From Streptomyces noursei ATCC 11455 (GTDB taxonomy: Bacteria > Actinomycetota > Actinomycetes > Streptomycetales > Streptomycetaceae): a stretch of DNA of 64,000 nucleotides. Of this stretch, positions 54,104-62,216 are shown in pieces. The stretch covers positions 6,262,001-6,326,000 of the forward strand of contig NZ_CP011533.1 of the NCBI RefSeq assembly GCF_001704275.1. The letters are read 5' to 3'. A model generated the notes under the pieces. The model saw nothing but the letters and a program-made list of their open reading frames with translations, was not told where the DNA came from and ran no database searches. A program made the translations under genes and the position numbers. Positions within the stretch are counted from its first letter, which is position 1, and each line of letters begins with the position of its first letter.

Positions 54104-54913
54104 GTGCCCACTGACATATCGCTGTTCACGCTGGCCCTGCTCGCTCTGGCCGCTCTCGCCGCGGGATGGATCGACGCGGTGGTGGGCGGCGGCGGGCTGT
54201 TGTTGCTCCCGGCTCTCCTGGTGGGCCTTCCACAGGTGCCGACCGTGTTCGTCCTCGGTACCAACAAATCGACCGCGGTGGTCGGCACCACCGCGGCCGC
54301 CATCACCTACGTCCGCAAGGCGCCGATCGACGTTGGCACCGCACTGCGCATCGGTGTCGCGGCGATGGCCGGTTCGTTGGGCGGGGCGTTCTTCGCGGCC
54401 GGGATCAACAGCCAGGTGCTGCGACCGCTGATCATGGCCGTCCTGCTGGGCGTGCTCGTCTTCGTCCTCGTCCGCCCCACCTTCGGGACCGCCGTTGCGC
54501 CGTCGGGCCCGGTCTCCCGGCGCCGTGTGCTGGCGGCGATCCTCGTCGCGGGGCTGGGGATCGGCTTCTACGACGGCCTGATCGGCCCCGGTACCGGCGC
54601 CTTCCTCGTCGTCGCGCTCGCCGCGGTGCTCCACATGGACCTGGTCACCTCGTCCGCCACCGCCAAGGTCGTCAACGTCTGCACCAACATCGGCGCCCTG
54701 ACGATGTTCGCCCTCCAGGGCGCGATCCTGTGGCAACTGGGGGCGCTGCTCGGCCTCTTCAACCTCGTCGGCGGCATGGTCGGCGCCAGGATGGCCCTCA
54801 AGCGGGGCACCGGCTTCGTCCGCGGGGTGCTCGTCCTCGTCGTGATCGTCCTCCTCTGCAAGCTGGCCTACGACCAGTGGCTCGCTTCCCAATCTGGAAG
54901 TCAAGCCGCATGA
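54104..54913 (+). CDS. TauE/SafE-family permease, C-terminus possibly altered by IS110
   Basis: 269 residues with about eight membrane segments: LAAGWIDAVVGGGGLLLLPA, VFVLGTNKSTAVVGTTAAAI, GFYDGLIGPGTGAFLVVALA and VVNVCTNIGALTMFALQGAI. The family exports or imports sulfite or organosulfur anions. The gene starts with GTG 54104, divergent from the aldo/keto reductase. Its last residues (SQSGSQAA) coincide with the edge of the IS110 element. If the 1286 bp between two CTTCCCAATC copies are removed, the frame continues to a TGA at 56325. Confidence 0.88.
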   Translation: MPTDISLFTLALLALAALAAGWIDAVVGGGGLLLLPALLVGLPQVPTVFVLGTNKSTAVVGTTAAAITYVRKAPIDVGTALRIGVAAMAGSLGGAFFAAGINSQVLRPLIMAVLLGVLVFVLVRPTFGTAVAPSGPVSRRRVLAAILVAGLGIGFYDGLIGPGTGAFLVVALAAVLHMDLVTSSATAKVVNVCTNIGALTMFALQGAILWQLGALLGLFNLVGGMVGARMALKRGTGFVRGVLVLVVIVLLCKLAYDQWLASQSGSQAA

Positions 54914-56180
54914 GTGACTGGAGGTATCACTTGGTAACACCGACGGTCACGGATCAGAGCCCAGAAGACGTTGACTCGTCGGCGGGCAAGCGCGAGGACG
55001 GCTTGGATGTGGCGCTTCCCCTCAGCGCGTTTGCGGTCGTAAAAGCGGCGCGAGTTCGGGTCGCTGCGGATGCTGATCAGCGCGGAGGTGTAGAAGACCC
55101 GCTGGAGGCCGCGGTGGTACTGCTGCGGTCGGTGCAGGTTGCCGTGGGACTTCCCGGAGTCGTGCGGGGCGGGAGCCAGGCCGGCGAAGGCGGCCAGCCG
55201 GTCCGGGGTGGCGAAGGATGCCATGTCGCTGCCCACGGCGGCCAGGAATTCTGCGCCCAGCAGGGAGCCAATTCCCGGCATGCTGGTGATCACTTCGGCG
55301 AGTTCGTGGCGGCGAAACCGGCCCTCGATGAGCTTGTCGACGTCCGCGATCTTCTCGTTGAGGGCCATCACCTCCTCGACCAGCGCACCCACCAGCGAGG
55401 CGATGGCCGCTTCGCCGGGGACGGCGGTGTGCTGCCGCTCGGCGGCTCTGACCGCAGCGGTGGCCAGGGACTCCGCATTGCGAACGTTGCGGACGCTCAG
55501 CCACTTGGTGAGACGGGTCAGGCCCACGCGACGGATTGCCAGCGGGGTCTGATAGCCCGTCAGCAGCACCAGCGGCCCCTTGGTGGTCAGATCCAGCGCG
55601 CGTTCCAGTGCGGGAAACATGCTGGTCAGCGTGGCACGCAAGCGGTTGATCGACCGGTTACGGTCGCATGCGAGGTCGGTGCGGCGCGCGGTGAACAGCT
55701 TCAGCTCCGCGGTGATCTCGTCGCTGGGACGTATGGGCTTCAGGTCACGGCGGACGCGGGCCTGGTCGGCGATGACGAGCGCGTCGCGGGCGTCGGTCTT
55801 GCCTTCGCCTCGGTAGCCGTCGGCGGCCCGGTTGACCGCGCGGCCGGGGATGTAGAGCAGTTCCTGATCGTGGTTGACCAGCAGTGCAATCAGCAGTGCG
55901 GCACCGCCGTCGGCCATGTCCACCGCCCACGTTGCGTCGTCCGCGAGTCCGAGGACGTCTGCAAGGAGCTGGAGGAGCTCCGGCTCGTCGTTGGCCACCC
56001 GGCGCGACAGCAGCTTGGCGCCGTCGGCGTCCAGGACGACGCAATGGTGGTGGGTCTTGCCGCTGTCGATCCCGGCCCATACCCGGCTCATCATGCTCCA
56101 GACGGTCGTCGTTGCAGTGCGTACCACAGACGACCTCGCCGGCATTGCCTTACACAGCGACTCGTTCGCACTTCCCAATC
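54895..56180 (-). mobile_element. IS110-family insertion sequence, approximate limits
   Basis: A 10-bp direct repeat CTTCCCAATC (54885-54894 and 56171-56180) brackets a 1286-bp unit containing the transposase. IS110 elements lack clear terminal inverted repeats and insert by recombination at a shared core, so such a short repeat is what one expects at the ends. The right limit is uncertain. IS110 elements carry a non-coding guide (bridge) RNA before the transposase, and only about 86 bp would be left inside these limits; the true end could lie up to about 56330. Confidence 0.6.
54901..56094 (-). CDS. IS110-family transposase
   Basis: 397 residues from ATG 56094 (ATG 56091 is equally close to the GGAG). 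The DEDD RuvC-like domain starts VWAGIDSGKTHHHCVVLDAD, with TWAVDMADGGAALL and GEGKTDARDALVIADQ. The C-terminal transposase_20 domain is visible at VITSMPGIGSLLGAEFLAA and SGKSHGNLHRPQQYHR, with its Ser. The gene looks intact. It resembles the common Streptomyces IS110 group related to IS116. The stop lies 6-16 bp from the left end. Confidence 0.95.
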   Translation of the reverse strand: MMSRVWAGIDSGKTHHHCVVLDADGAKLLSRRVANDEPELLQLLADVLGLADDATWAVDMADGGAALLIALLVNHDQELLYIPGRAVNRAADGYRGEGKTDARDALVIADQARVRRDLKPIRPSDEITAELKLFTARRTDLACDRNRSINRLRATLTSMFPALERALDLTTKGPLVLLTGYQTPLAIRRVGLTRLTKWLSVRNVRNAESLATAAVRAAERQHTAVPGEAAIASLVGALVEEVMALNEKIADVDKLIEGRFRRHELAEVITSMPGIGSLLGAEFLAAVGSDMASFATPDRLAAFAGLAPAPHDSGKSHGNLHRPQQYHRGLQRVFYTSALISIRSDPNSRRFYDRKRAEGKRHIQAVLALARRRVNVFWALIRDRRCYQVIPPVTHAA

Positions 56181-56377
56181 AGCGGCCTGGTCGTCGTGGG
56201 GTGCCGGGCGGCGAAGCGAGTTCAGCCACGGACGGCAGCCGCCTGATAGCCACACCCAGCACCCCTGGGCGACCCAACCCTACGAATGGCTCGATCAACC
56301 CGCCCAACAACGTAAGGCCGCCTGAGAGGGCGCGGAGGCCCGCGGCCCGCAGCCCGCAGCGCGGGGCAACGAGGCGC
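56095..56377. other. Region before the transposase, possible guide RNA or TauE tail
   Basis: 283 bp. The minus strand from about 56330 to 56095 would be the IS110 leader, where the bridge RNA should be made. Alternatively 56182-56325 reads in one frame to a TGA and could be the original TauE C-terminus (ending WLDQPAQQRKAA). Either reading is possible; no other gene seen. Confidence 0.35.
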
Positions 56378-57361
56378 TCAGAAGCGGCAGTCGTAGAGCC
56401 GGGACATCTCCCGGACGCCGGGTATCAGGGCTGCGAGTCGGGCCACGGTCCGATAGCGCGCGGGGATCCCGGCGATGTCCGGTATCTCCAGGGAGCTGAA
56501 GGTCTCGACGATCTCCAGCCCGGGGTGCAGCCGGGCGATGTCCGCGGGGCCGCCGCCCCAGTGGAGCGTCGATCCGGTCATGACGATGACGGTGTTGAGG
56601 CGCGCCGCGCGGACCGCGAAGCGGCTGAGGAAGTCGAACGCCAGCCCGCCGCCGGGTGCGTGCGCCATCAGCCGGCGGAGCAGCGCGGTGCCGTCCCGCT
56701 CGGTGAGGTACATCAGCAGACCCTCGGCCACGACGAGGGTGGGTCGGTCCGCGGGGACGTCGGTCACCCAGGACGGGTCGGTGACGGACGAGGGGACGGC
56801 GGTGTATCCCGGCGGCGGGGTGAAGAGCTGCGCCCTGAGGTCGATGACCTCGGGGAAGTCGACGTCGAACCACCGCACCCCGGGGCCGGGGGCGAGGCGC
56901 TGGACCCGGGTGTCGAGGCCGCAGCCGAGGTGCAGCACCGTCGCGTCCGGGTGGTCGGTGAGGAAGCGGGCCGTCCAGCGGTCCAACTGCCGGGCGCGGA
57001 GGGCGACCGCGGTCGCGGCGCCGGGGCCCACCCGCAGTCTCCCGAAGTCGTAGTCGAGCTGCCGCACGGCGTCGACGGCCAGCCGGTCGCCGAGGATCGG
57101 CCGCGGCGCGCGGCAGTCGAGGGCGCGGCCGTAGAGCGTCGCGAGCAGGGTCTCCCTCGCCCCGGTCAACTGCACGGCGCGCCGGGCACGGGGCGCCGGC
57201 GGGTCGTGCCGACGCCGCGGACTCGGTGGCTGCTGCGGACTCGGCGGATCAGGCCGGTTCGGTGGATCGGGTCGGTTCGGTGTATCCGGCCTGCTCGGCG
57301 GGTCCGGTCGGTTCGGCGGGTCCGGTCGGTTCGATGGAACGGGTCGCTTCAGGCTGCTCAT
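56378..57361 (-). CDS. Class I methyltransferase, LCMT/PPM1-like
   Basis: 327 residues. After a 50-residue repeat-rich start (RPDPPN units) come GARETLLATLYGRALDC and TVLHLGCGLDTRVQRLAPG (SAM site), WFDVDFPEVIDLRAQLF and LVVAEGLLMYLTERDG, the signature of the leucine carboxyl methyltransferase / polyketide O-methyltransferase group. It transfers methyl from SAM to an unknown, perhaps secondary-metabolite, carboxyl or hydroxyl. The low-complexity N-terminus could be over-annotated; starts around residue 60 are possible. Confidence 0.88.
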   Translation of the reverse strand: MSSLKRPVPSNRPDPPNRPDPPSRPDTPNRPDPPNRPDPPSPQQPPSPRRRHDPPAPRARRAVQLTGARETLLATLYGRALDCRAPRPILGDRLAVDAVRQLDYDFGRLRVGPGAATAVALRARQLDRWTARFLTDHPDATVLHLGCGLDTRVQRLAPGPGVRWFDVDFPEVIDLRAQLFTPPPGYTAVPSSVTDPSWVTDVPADRPTLVVAEGLLMYLTERDGTALLRRLMAHAPGGGLAFDFLSRFAVRAARLNTVIVMTGSTLHWGGGPADIARLHPGLEIVETFSSLEIPDIAGIPARYRTVARLAALIPGVREMSRLYDCRF

Positions 57362-57437
57362 GAATCGATGGTACGGAACATTCGGAAAAACGTGAAGGGT
57401 CGAAATCTTGCTGTGGAGATCGTCGTGGAGGCCGTCG

Positions 57438-57803
57438 TCAGGTGCGGGCCGCCGCGCCCACCGTGACGCCCCGTGCCCGCTCGGGCACCTCCGTGACGGC
57501 CGTCAACAGCATCACGGAGTCCTCGATCGCCTGCAGGCCGTGCCGCGCGTGCGGGATCGCCGTGACATCGCCGGCGACCAGCTCCTGGCCGCCGCCCTGG
57601 CCGGTCAGCCGGACCCGGCCGCGCAGGATCTGAAGGCTCGCCGCCGGCGGCGTGTTGTGCTCGTCCAGCGCGGTGCCCGCGAGCAGCGCGATCACGGTCT
57701 GCCGCAGCGGCCCGTCGTGGACGAACAGATGGGCGCTGCGCCCGTGTGCGGAGGCCCTGGCGTCGTCGAGCTGGTCGCGGACGAGGGTTTCGAGGTTCAC
57801 CAT
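57438..57803 (-). CDS. Cupin-domain protein
   Basis: 121 residues from ATG 57803. The cupin beta barrel is seen in LLAGTALDEHNTPPAASLQI, LRGRVRLTGQGGGQELVAGD and VTAIPHARHGLQAIEDSVML; the metal-binding His residues are H in DEHN and the two in PHARH. It lies 76 bp upstream of the methyltransferase on the same strand and may be co-transcribed. Function unknown. Confidence 0.85.
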   Translation of the reverse strand: MVNLETLVRDQLDDARASAHGRSAHLFVHDGPLRQTVIALLAGTALDEHNTPPAASLQILRGRVRLTGQGGGQELVAGDVTAIPHARHGLQAIEDSVMLLTAVTEVPERARGVTVGAAART

Positions 57804-58117
57804 CGCGCTCGCCTTTCGGATGCGGACCGGCCGGCTTCCGCGCCTGGACCGACGGCCGGGCTTCCCCTTCCATCGTTCTCCGTGGCCCGCACGGCGCAAC
57901 CGGGACGTTCCGTGGCGGTGCCGGTGGATCCGGGACGCAATTGGGACGTCCGGGTGCTTGCCGGTAACAGGCGGCCCGCCGTGCGCTAGTTGATCTCCAC
58001 GGTCCGTACGATGCGAGGCGATCCCTTGATCGAAAGATTGATAGATCGACGGGCCGGAGGCCGAATCGTGCGACCCACCAGTCCCACCCCCACACCGACC
58101 GCGAAGGCTGTGTAACC
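57804..58117. other. Intergenic region, no gene seen
   Basis: 314 bp between divergent cupin and cutA genes, so it holds two promoters. It includes an AT-richer patch TTGATCGAAAGATTGATAGA near 58026-58045 that may be promoter DNA. No gene or clear palindrome was recognised. Confidence 0.45.
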
Positions 58118-58492
58118 GTGGCCGACCCCACCGCGTTGAACGAACCCTCCGCCGTGTCCGACCCGGACGGGCCCCCGGCGCGGTTCCTGACCGTGATGAC
58201 GACCACCGACAGCGAGCAGAAGGCGGAGCGGCTGGCCCGCGGGGCCATCGAGGGCCGGCTCGCCGCCTGCGCCCAGATCAGCGCGCCGGTGACCTCGGTG
58301 TTCCGCTGGGACGGCGCCGTGGAGACCAACCAGGAGTGGCAGGTGCTGTTCAAGACGGCGAGCGCGCGCTACGCGGCGCTGGAGGCGTACCTCCTCGACG
58401 CGCACGACTACGAGACCCCGGAGATCATCGCGACCCCGGTCACCCACGGTGGCGCCGGATACCTCGCCTGGGTCGCAGAGGAGACGAGCTGA
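58118..58492 (+). CDS. cutA: CutA-like protein
   Basis: 124 residues. The conserved CutA trimer core is present after a 20-residue N-terminal tail: RFLTVMTTTDSEQKAERLAR, GRLAACAQISAPVTSVFRWD, QEWQVLFKTASARYAALEAY and YETPEIIATPVTHGGAGYLA. CutA is implicated in divalent metal tolerance, though its molecular action is unsettled. It precedes the protease gene by one base and may be co-transcribed. Confidence 0.92.
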   Translation: MADPTALNEPSAVSDPDGPPARFLTVMTTTDSEQKAERLARGAIEGRLAACAQISAPVTSVFRWDGAVETNQEWQVLFKTASARYAALEAYLLDAHDYETPEIIATPVTHGGAGYLAWVAEETS

Positions 58493-58493
58493 C

Positions 58494-59642
58494 GTGCCGA
58501 GGACAGCTGACGTGCCGGGGGTGGTCGACGTGACGGGGGCGGCCGGCGAGTTGAAGGCGGCCGATCCGCGGAGGGCGACCGACGTGTCGAGGACAGGTGA
58601 CGGGCCGCGGGCAACTGACGGGCCGGGCGCGGCCGATGCGCCGAGACCGCCCCGCGGGCGGCACCGGGCCGACGTCCGGACGCGCCGGCGGAGCAGGGCG
58701 GTGACCATCGCCCTGGGCATGGCCTTCGGCCTCGCCACCGCCCCGGTGAGCCACGCGGCCGAGACCGACCCCGGTGCCCACGGCACCCAGTCCACCTTCA
58801 CCCACGAGTCCCAACCCCGCGCCACCTGGACCAACAAGGACGCCAAGGCGTTCTGGACCCCGCGGCGGATGGCCGAGGCGGCCCCGCCCGTGCGCGGTAC
58901 CGGGCGGCCCGCCGCGTCCAACCAACTCGCGCCGACCGCCGAGCACTTCGACGGCATCCCGTCCGTCGGCGTGCTGTTCTCGGTGGACGGGGAGGCCCGC
59001 GAGCACCACTGCACCGCCAGTGTGGTGCACAGCCCGCGCGGCAACCTGCTCCTCACCGCCGGGCACTGCAACCCGGGAGCGCGCGCCGCGTTCGTCCCCC
59101 AGTACCAGTCGGGGGTGGACACCCAGCCCTACGGGGTGTGGGCCATCGAGGACAGCTTCGCCTACGCCGACCGCGGCACCACCGGCAGCGGTGCCGACCT
59201 CGACTTCGCCTTCGCCACCGTCGCCCCGGACGACTCCGGCCGGCACATCGAGGACGTCACCGGCGGCAACGTCCTGACCGCGACGCCCGGTTACCGCAAC
59301 CAGGTGAGCGTCATCGGCTACCCCACCGTCCGCAGCGACCCGCAGGACCGGGCCGTGCGCTGCTCCGCCACCACCGCGCGCCTGGCGGGCACCCGCCAAC
59401 TCCGCATGGAGTGCAACGGGTTCTACGGCGGCACCTCGGGCGGCCCCTGGCTCACCAACATCGACCCGCAGACCCACACCGGCCAGGTCATCGGCGTCAT
59501 CGGCGGCGTCAACGGCGGCGGCCCCAGCGGCCCGCACAGCGACCGGACCTCCTACAGCCCGTACTTCGGGAAGGAGATCCTCGACCTCTACGACCGCGCA
59601 ACCCAGGCCCAGCAGGAAGGGGCGAGCGGGACGAGCGGATAG
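58494..59642 (+). CDS. Secreted trypsin-like serine protease
   Basis: 382 residues from GTG 58494, with GAGGAG 10 nt upstream inside cutA. A 65-residue repeated Val/Asp/Arg-rich N-terminus precedes a signal segment (VTIALGMAFGLATAPVSHAA). The S1 fold has the catalytic triad visible as LLTAGHC (His), DLDFAFATV (Asp) and FYGGTSGGPWL (Ser). Two Cys pairs fit secreted disulphides. A long basic pre-signal stretch is unusual and later GTG starts exist. Convergent with the SanA/YdcF-like gene. Confidence 0.9.
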   Translation: MPRTADVPGVVDVTGAAGELKAADPRRATDVSRTGDGPRATDGPGAADAPRPPRGRHRADVRTRRRSRAVTIALGMAFGLATAPVSHAAETDPGAHGTQSTFTHESQPRATWTNKDAKAFWTPRRMAEAAPPVRGTGRPAASNQLAPTAEHFDGIPSVGVLFSVDGEAREHHCTASVVHSPRGNLLLTAGHCNPGARAAFVPQYQSGVDTQPYGVWAIEDSFAYADRGTTGSGADLDFAFATVAPDDSGRHIEDVTGGNVLTATPGYRNQVSVIGYPTVRSDPQDRAVRCSATTARLAGTRQLRMECNGFYGGTSGGPWLTNIDPQTHTGQVIGVIGGVNGGGPSGPHSDRTSYSPYFGKEILDLYDRATQAQQEGASGTSG

Positions 59643-59680
59643 CGGCCCCGCGCCACCGAGGAGGGCCGGGTGGCGGCGCC

Positions 59681-60373
59681 CTAACGGAGCGCCGCCGTCA
59701 GGCCCTTCTCCTTGGGGCCGAGGAAGTGCGGATCGGGCCGCAGCACCGCCTCCGCGGTCGCCTTGCCCGCCGCGAAGATCTCCCGCACCCCGCCGTACGC
59801 CCAGGTCACGTCGTGGTCGGCGGCGACCCCCACGCCGTACGCGTCGATCCCGGCCGCCGTGCACAGCGCCAGCGCCCGCCGGATGTGGAATCCCTGGCTG
59901 ACCAGCACCGCCCGGTCCACCCCGAAGATCCGATGGGCGCGTGTGCAGGAGTCCCAGGTGTCGAAGCCCGCATAGTCGCTGACGATCTTGTGGGCCGGGA
60001 CGCCGTGCCGCACCAGATAGCCGCGCATCGCGTCCGGCTCGTCGTAGTCATGGCGGCTGTTGTCGCCGGTGACCAGGACGGCGCGCACCCGGCCGCCCTG
60101 GTAGAGCCGGATGGCGGCGTCCAGCCGATGGGCCAGGTACGGCGACGGTTCGCCGTTCCACAGGCCCGCGCCGAACACCACCGCCACCGGGGCGGCCGGC
60201 ACATCGGCGACCGTGCGGACCCGCGGGCCGGCGGTGGCGTTCAGCCAGGTCGCCGGCAGCAGCGCGAGGACCGTCAGCGCCACGAGCACCTGGAACGCCC
60301 GGCGCTGCCCGCGCCGGCTCCGCGGCAGCCGCACGCGCCGTATCCACCCGAGACGCGCCCGCAGCCCCCGCAT
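59681..60373 (-). CDS. SanA/YdcF-like membrane-anchored protein (DUF218)
   Basis: 230 residues. One N-terminal membrane segment (FQVLVALTVLALLPATWLN) is followed by the DUF218 fold: VAVVFGAGLWNGEPSPYLAH, RAVLVTGDNSRHDYDEPDAM, VSDYAGFDTWDSCTRAHRIF and VLVSQGFHIRRAL. Homologues are linked with cell-envelope integrity and vancomycin sensitivity (SanA) in enterobacteria. The active domain probably faces outward. Function in actinobacteria unknown. Confidence 0.9.
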   Translation of the reverse strand: MRGLRARLGWIRRVRLPRSRRGQRRAFQVLVALTVLALLPATWLNATAGPRVRTVADVPAAPVAVVFGAGLWNGEPSPYLAHRLDAAIRLYQGGRVRAVLVTGDNSRHDYDEPDAMRGYLVRHGVPAHKIVSDYAGFDTWDSCTRAHRIFGVDRAVLVSQGFHIRRALALCTAAGIDAYGVGVAADHDVTWAYGGVREIFAAGKATAEAVLRPDPHFLGPKEKGLTAALR

Positions 60374-60623
60374 ATCGTGCCCCCCGTTCCCCTGGTGCCC
60401 GTCGCCCGGCGCGCCGGAAACCGTTCACGTGATCGATGTCGCAAGCTCCGACGTGGCGTGGGCTGGCATGGTTGCAGTGGGGGAGCGCCGTGGACAACGT
60501 CACAGCGGGACATGCCGCCGCAGGGGGACGCCCCGCCTGGGGCGACACCACCGTCGACGACACCGCCCGCGCCGACGTCCGCGTCGGCGACACCACACCC
60601 ACACCAGCCGTGGAGGGCCCGCG

Positions 60624-61079
60624 ATGACCACCGAGGCCGAGCGCCTGCCGTTCTTCGTCTACGGAACGCTGCGCCCGGGCGAGGCCAACTACGCCCGCAC
60701 CCTGCGCGGCCGGACCGCCGCCGAGGAACCGGCCCGGATCGCCGGCGCGCTGCTCTACGAGGGCCCCGGATACCCGTACGCCACCGCCGGGCCCGCCGAC
60801 GCGGTGGTGCACGGCGCGCTGGTCCGCCCCCGCGACGCCGACTACGACGCCGTCCGCGCCGCGCTGGACCGGCTGGAGGGCTACACCCCGGGTTCCCCGG
60901 CGGGCGCCGGCAACCTCTACGAGCGGGTGGCCACCGAGGCGGTCTGCCCGGACGGCAGGACCGTCCGAGCCTGGGTCTACCTGGCGGCCGAACCGCTCGC
61001 CAGCCGCCTGCGGGCCGCCGGCACGCCGATCGCCTGCGGAGAGTGGACCGGCCGCGCCGCCCGCAGGTCCCCCGGATAA
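60624..61079 (+). CDS. Gamma-glutamylcyclotransferase-family protein
   Basis: 151 residues. FVYGTLRPGEANYARTLRG holds the YGSLR-like loop of the GGCT fold, with GALLYEGPGYPYA and ALDRLEGYTPG (catalytic-type Glu) later. Enzymes of the family cyclise gamma-glutamyl groups to 5-oxoproline; some are inactive relatives. ATG 60624 is close after GGAGGG. It precedes the adenosine deaminase gene by 107 bp. Confidence 0.9.
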   Translation: MTTEAERLPFFVYGTLRPGEANYARTLRGRTAAEEPARIAGALLYEGPGYPYATAGPADAVVHGALVRPRDADYDAVRAALDRLEGYTPGSPAGAGNLYERVATEAVCPDGRTVRAWVYLAAEPLASRLRAAGTPIACGEWTGRAARRSPG

Positions 61080-61186
61080 CCTGGACGACTCGTCCCGTAC
61101 GGGCGACTCGTCCAGTAAGGCGCACGTCGCTTCGCACGGCCCGAGCAGGAACCCGTCCGGCAGCACAGCAGAACAGGTGTGACCCC

Positions 61187-62197
61187 GTGCCCTCCACCCC
61201 CGCGAGCGCCCCCGCCCACCGCCCCCTCCCCAAGGCCGAACTGCACCTCCACATCGAGGGCACCCTGGAGCCCGGCCTGGCCTTCACGCTCGCCGAACGC
61301 AACGCCGTCACGCTGCCCTACGCCACCGAGGACGAGCTCCGCCGCGCCTACTCCTTCAGCGACCTGCAGTCCTTCCTGAACCTCTACTACGCGCTGATGG
61401 AGGTGCTGCGCACCGAGGACGACTTCGCCGACCTCGCGCACGCCTACCTGGCGCGCGCCAAGGAGCAGGGCGTACGGCACGCCGAGATCTTCTTCGACCC
61501 GCAGGCGCACACCTCCCGCGGCGTCCCCCTCGGCACGGTCATCCGCGGCCTGGCCCGGGCCCTGGACGCCGCCCCGGAGGCGTACGGCATCACCACCCGG
61601 CTGATCATGTGCTTCCTGCGCGACGAGAGCGCCGAGTCGGCCCTGGCGACCTTCGAGGCGGCCCGCCCCTACCTGGACCGGATCACCGCCGTCGGCCTGG
61701 ACTCGGCCGAGGTCGGCCACCCGCCGTCGAAGTTCCAGGAGGTCTTCGCACTGGCCCGGGAGGCCGGCCTCAAGTGCGTGGCCCACGCGGGCGAGGAGGG
61801 CCCGGCGGCATACGTGTGGGAGGCGCTGGACCTCCTGGGCGTGGACCGGGTCGACCACGGGGTGCGCTGCATGGAGGACGAGCGCCTGGTCGCCCGCCTG
61901 GTGGCCGACCGGATCCCGCTCACCGTCTGCCCGCTGTCCAACGTCCGGCTCCGGGTGGTCGACGACCTCGCCGACCACCCGCTGCCCGCCATGCTGGACG
62001 CCGGGCTGCTGGTCACCGTCAACTCCGACGACCCGGCCTACTTCGGCGGGTACGCCGACGACAACTTCACCGCCGTGCGGGACGCCCTCGGCCTGGACGA
62101 CGCGACGCTGCGGACGCTCGCCCGCAACTCCTTCCTGGCGTCCTTCCTCGACGAGGAGACCCGCGCCGCCTACCTGAAGGAACTGGACGCCTGCTGA
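61187..62197 (+). CDS. add: Adenosine deaminase
   Basis: 336-residue zinc enzyme converting adenosine to inosine. Metal and catalytic residues are visible: PKAELHLHIEGTLEPG (HxH), KCVAHAGEEGPAAYVWEALD (His and Glu), RVDHGVRCM (His) and VTVNSDDPAYFGG (Asp pair). The start GTG 61187 gives the normal N-terminus; the upstream frame is unsupported. Purine salvage or degradation. Its stop is only 19 bp from the stop of the convergent nitrate reductase gene. Confidence 0.95.
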   Translation: MPSTPASAPAHRPLPKAELHLHIEGTLEPGLAFTLAERNAVTLPYATEDELRRAYSFSDLQSFLNLYYALMEVLRTEDDFADLAHAYLARAKEQGVRHAEIFFDPQAHTSRGVPLGTVIRGLARALDAAPEAYGITTRLIMCFLRDESAESALATFEAARPYLDRITAVGLDSAEVGHPPSKFQEVFALAREAGLKCVAHAGEEGPAAYVWEALDLLGVDRVDHGVRCMEDERLVARLVADRIPLTVCPLSNVRLRVVDDLADHPLPAMLDAGLLVTVNSDDPAYFGGYADDNFTAVRDALGLDDATLRTLARNSFLASFLDEETRAAYLKELDAC

Positions 62198-62216
62198 CCG
62201 GCGCACCCGTACGCCG

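Noticed and set aside
60436..60627. A 63-residue frame before the gamma-glutamylcyclotransferase gene
   Set aside because: No ribosome binding site and no family resemblance; composition fits chance open frame in high-GC DNA.
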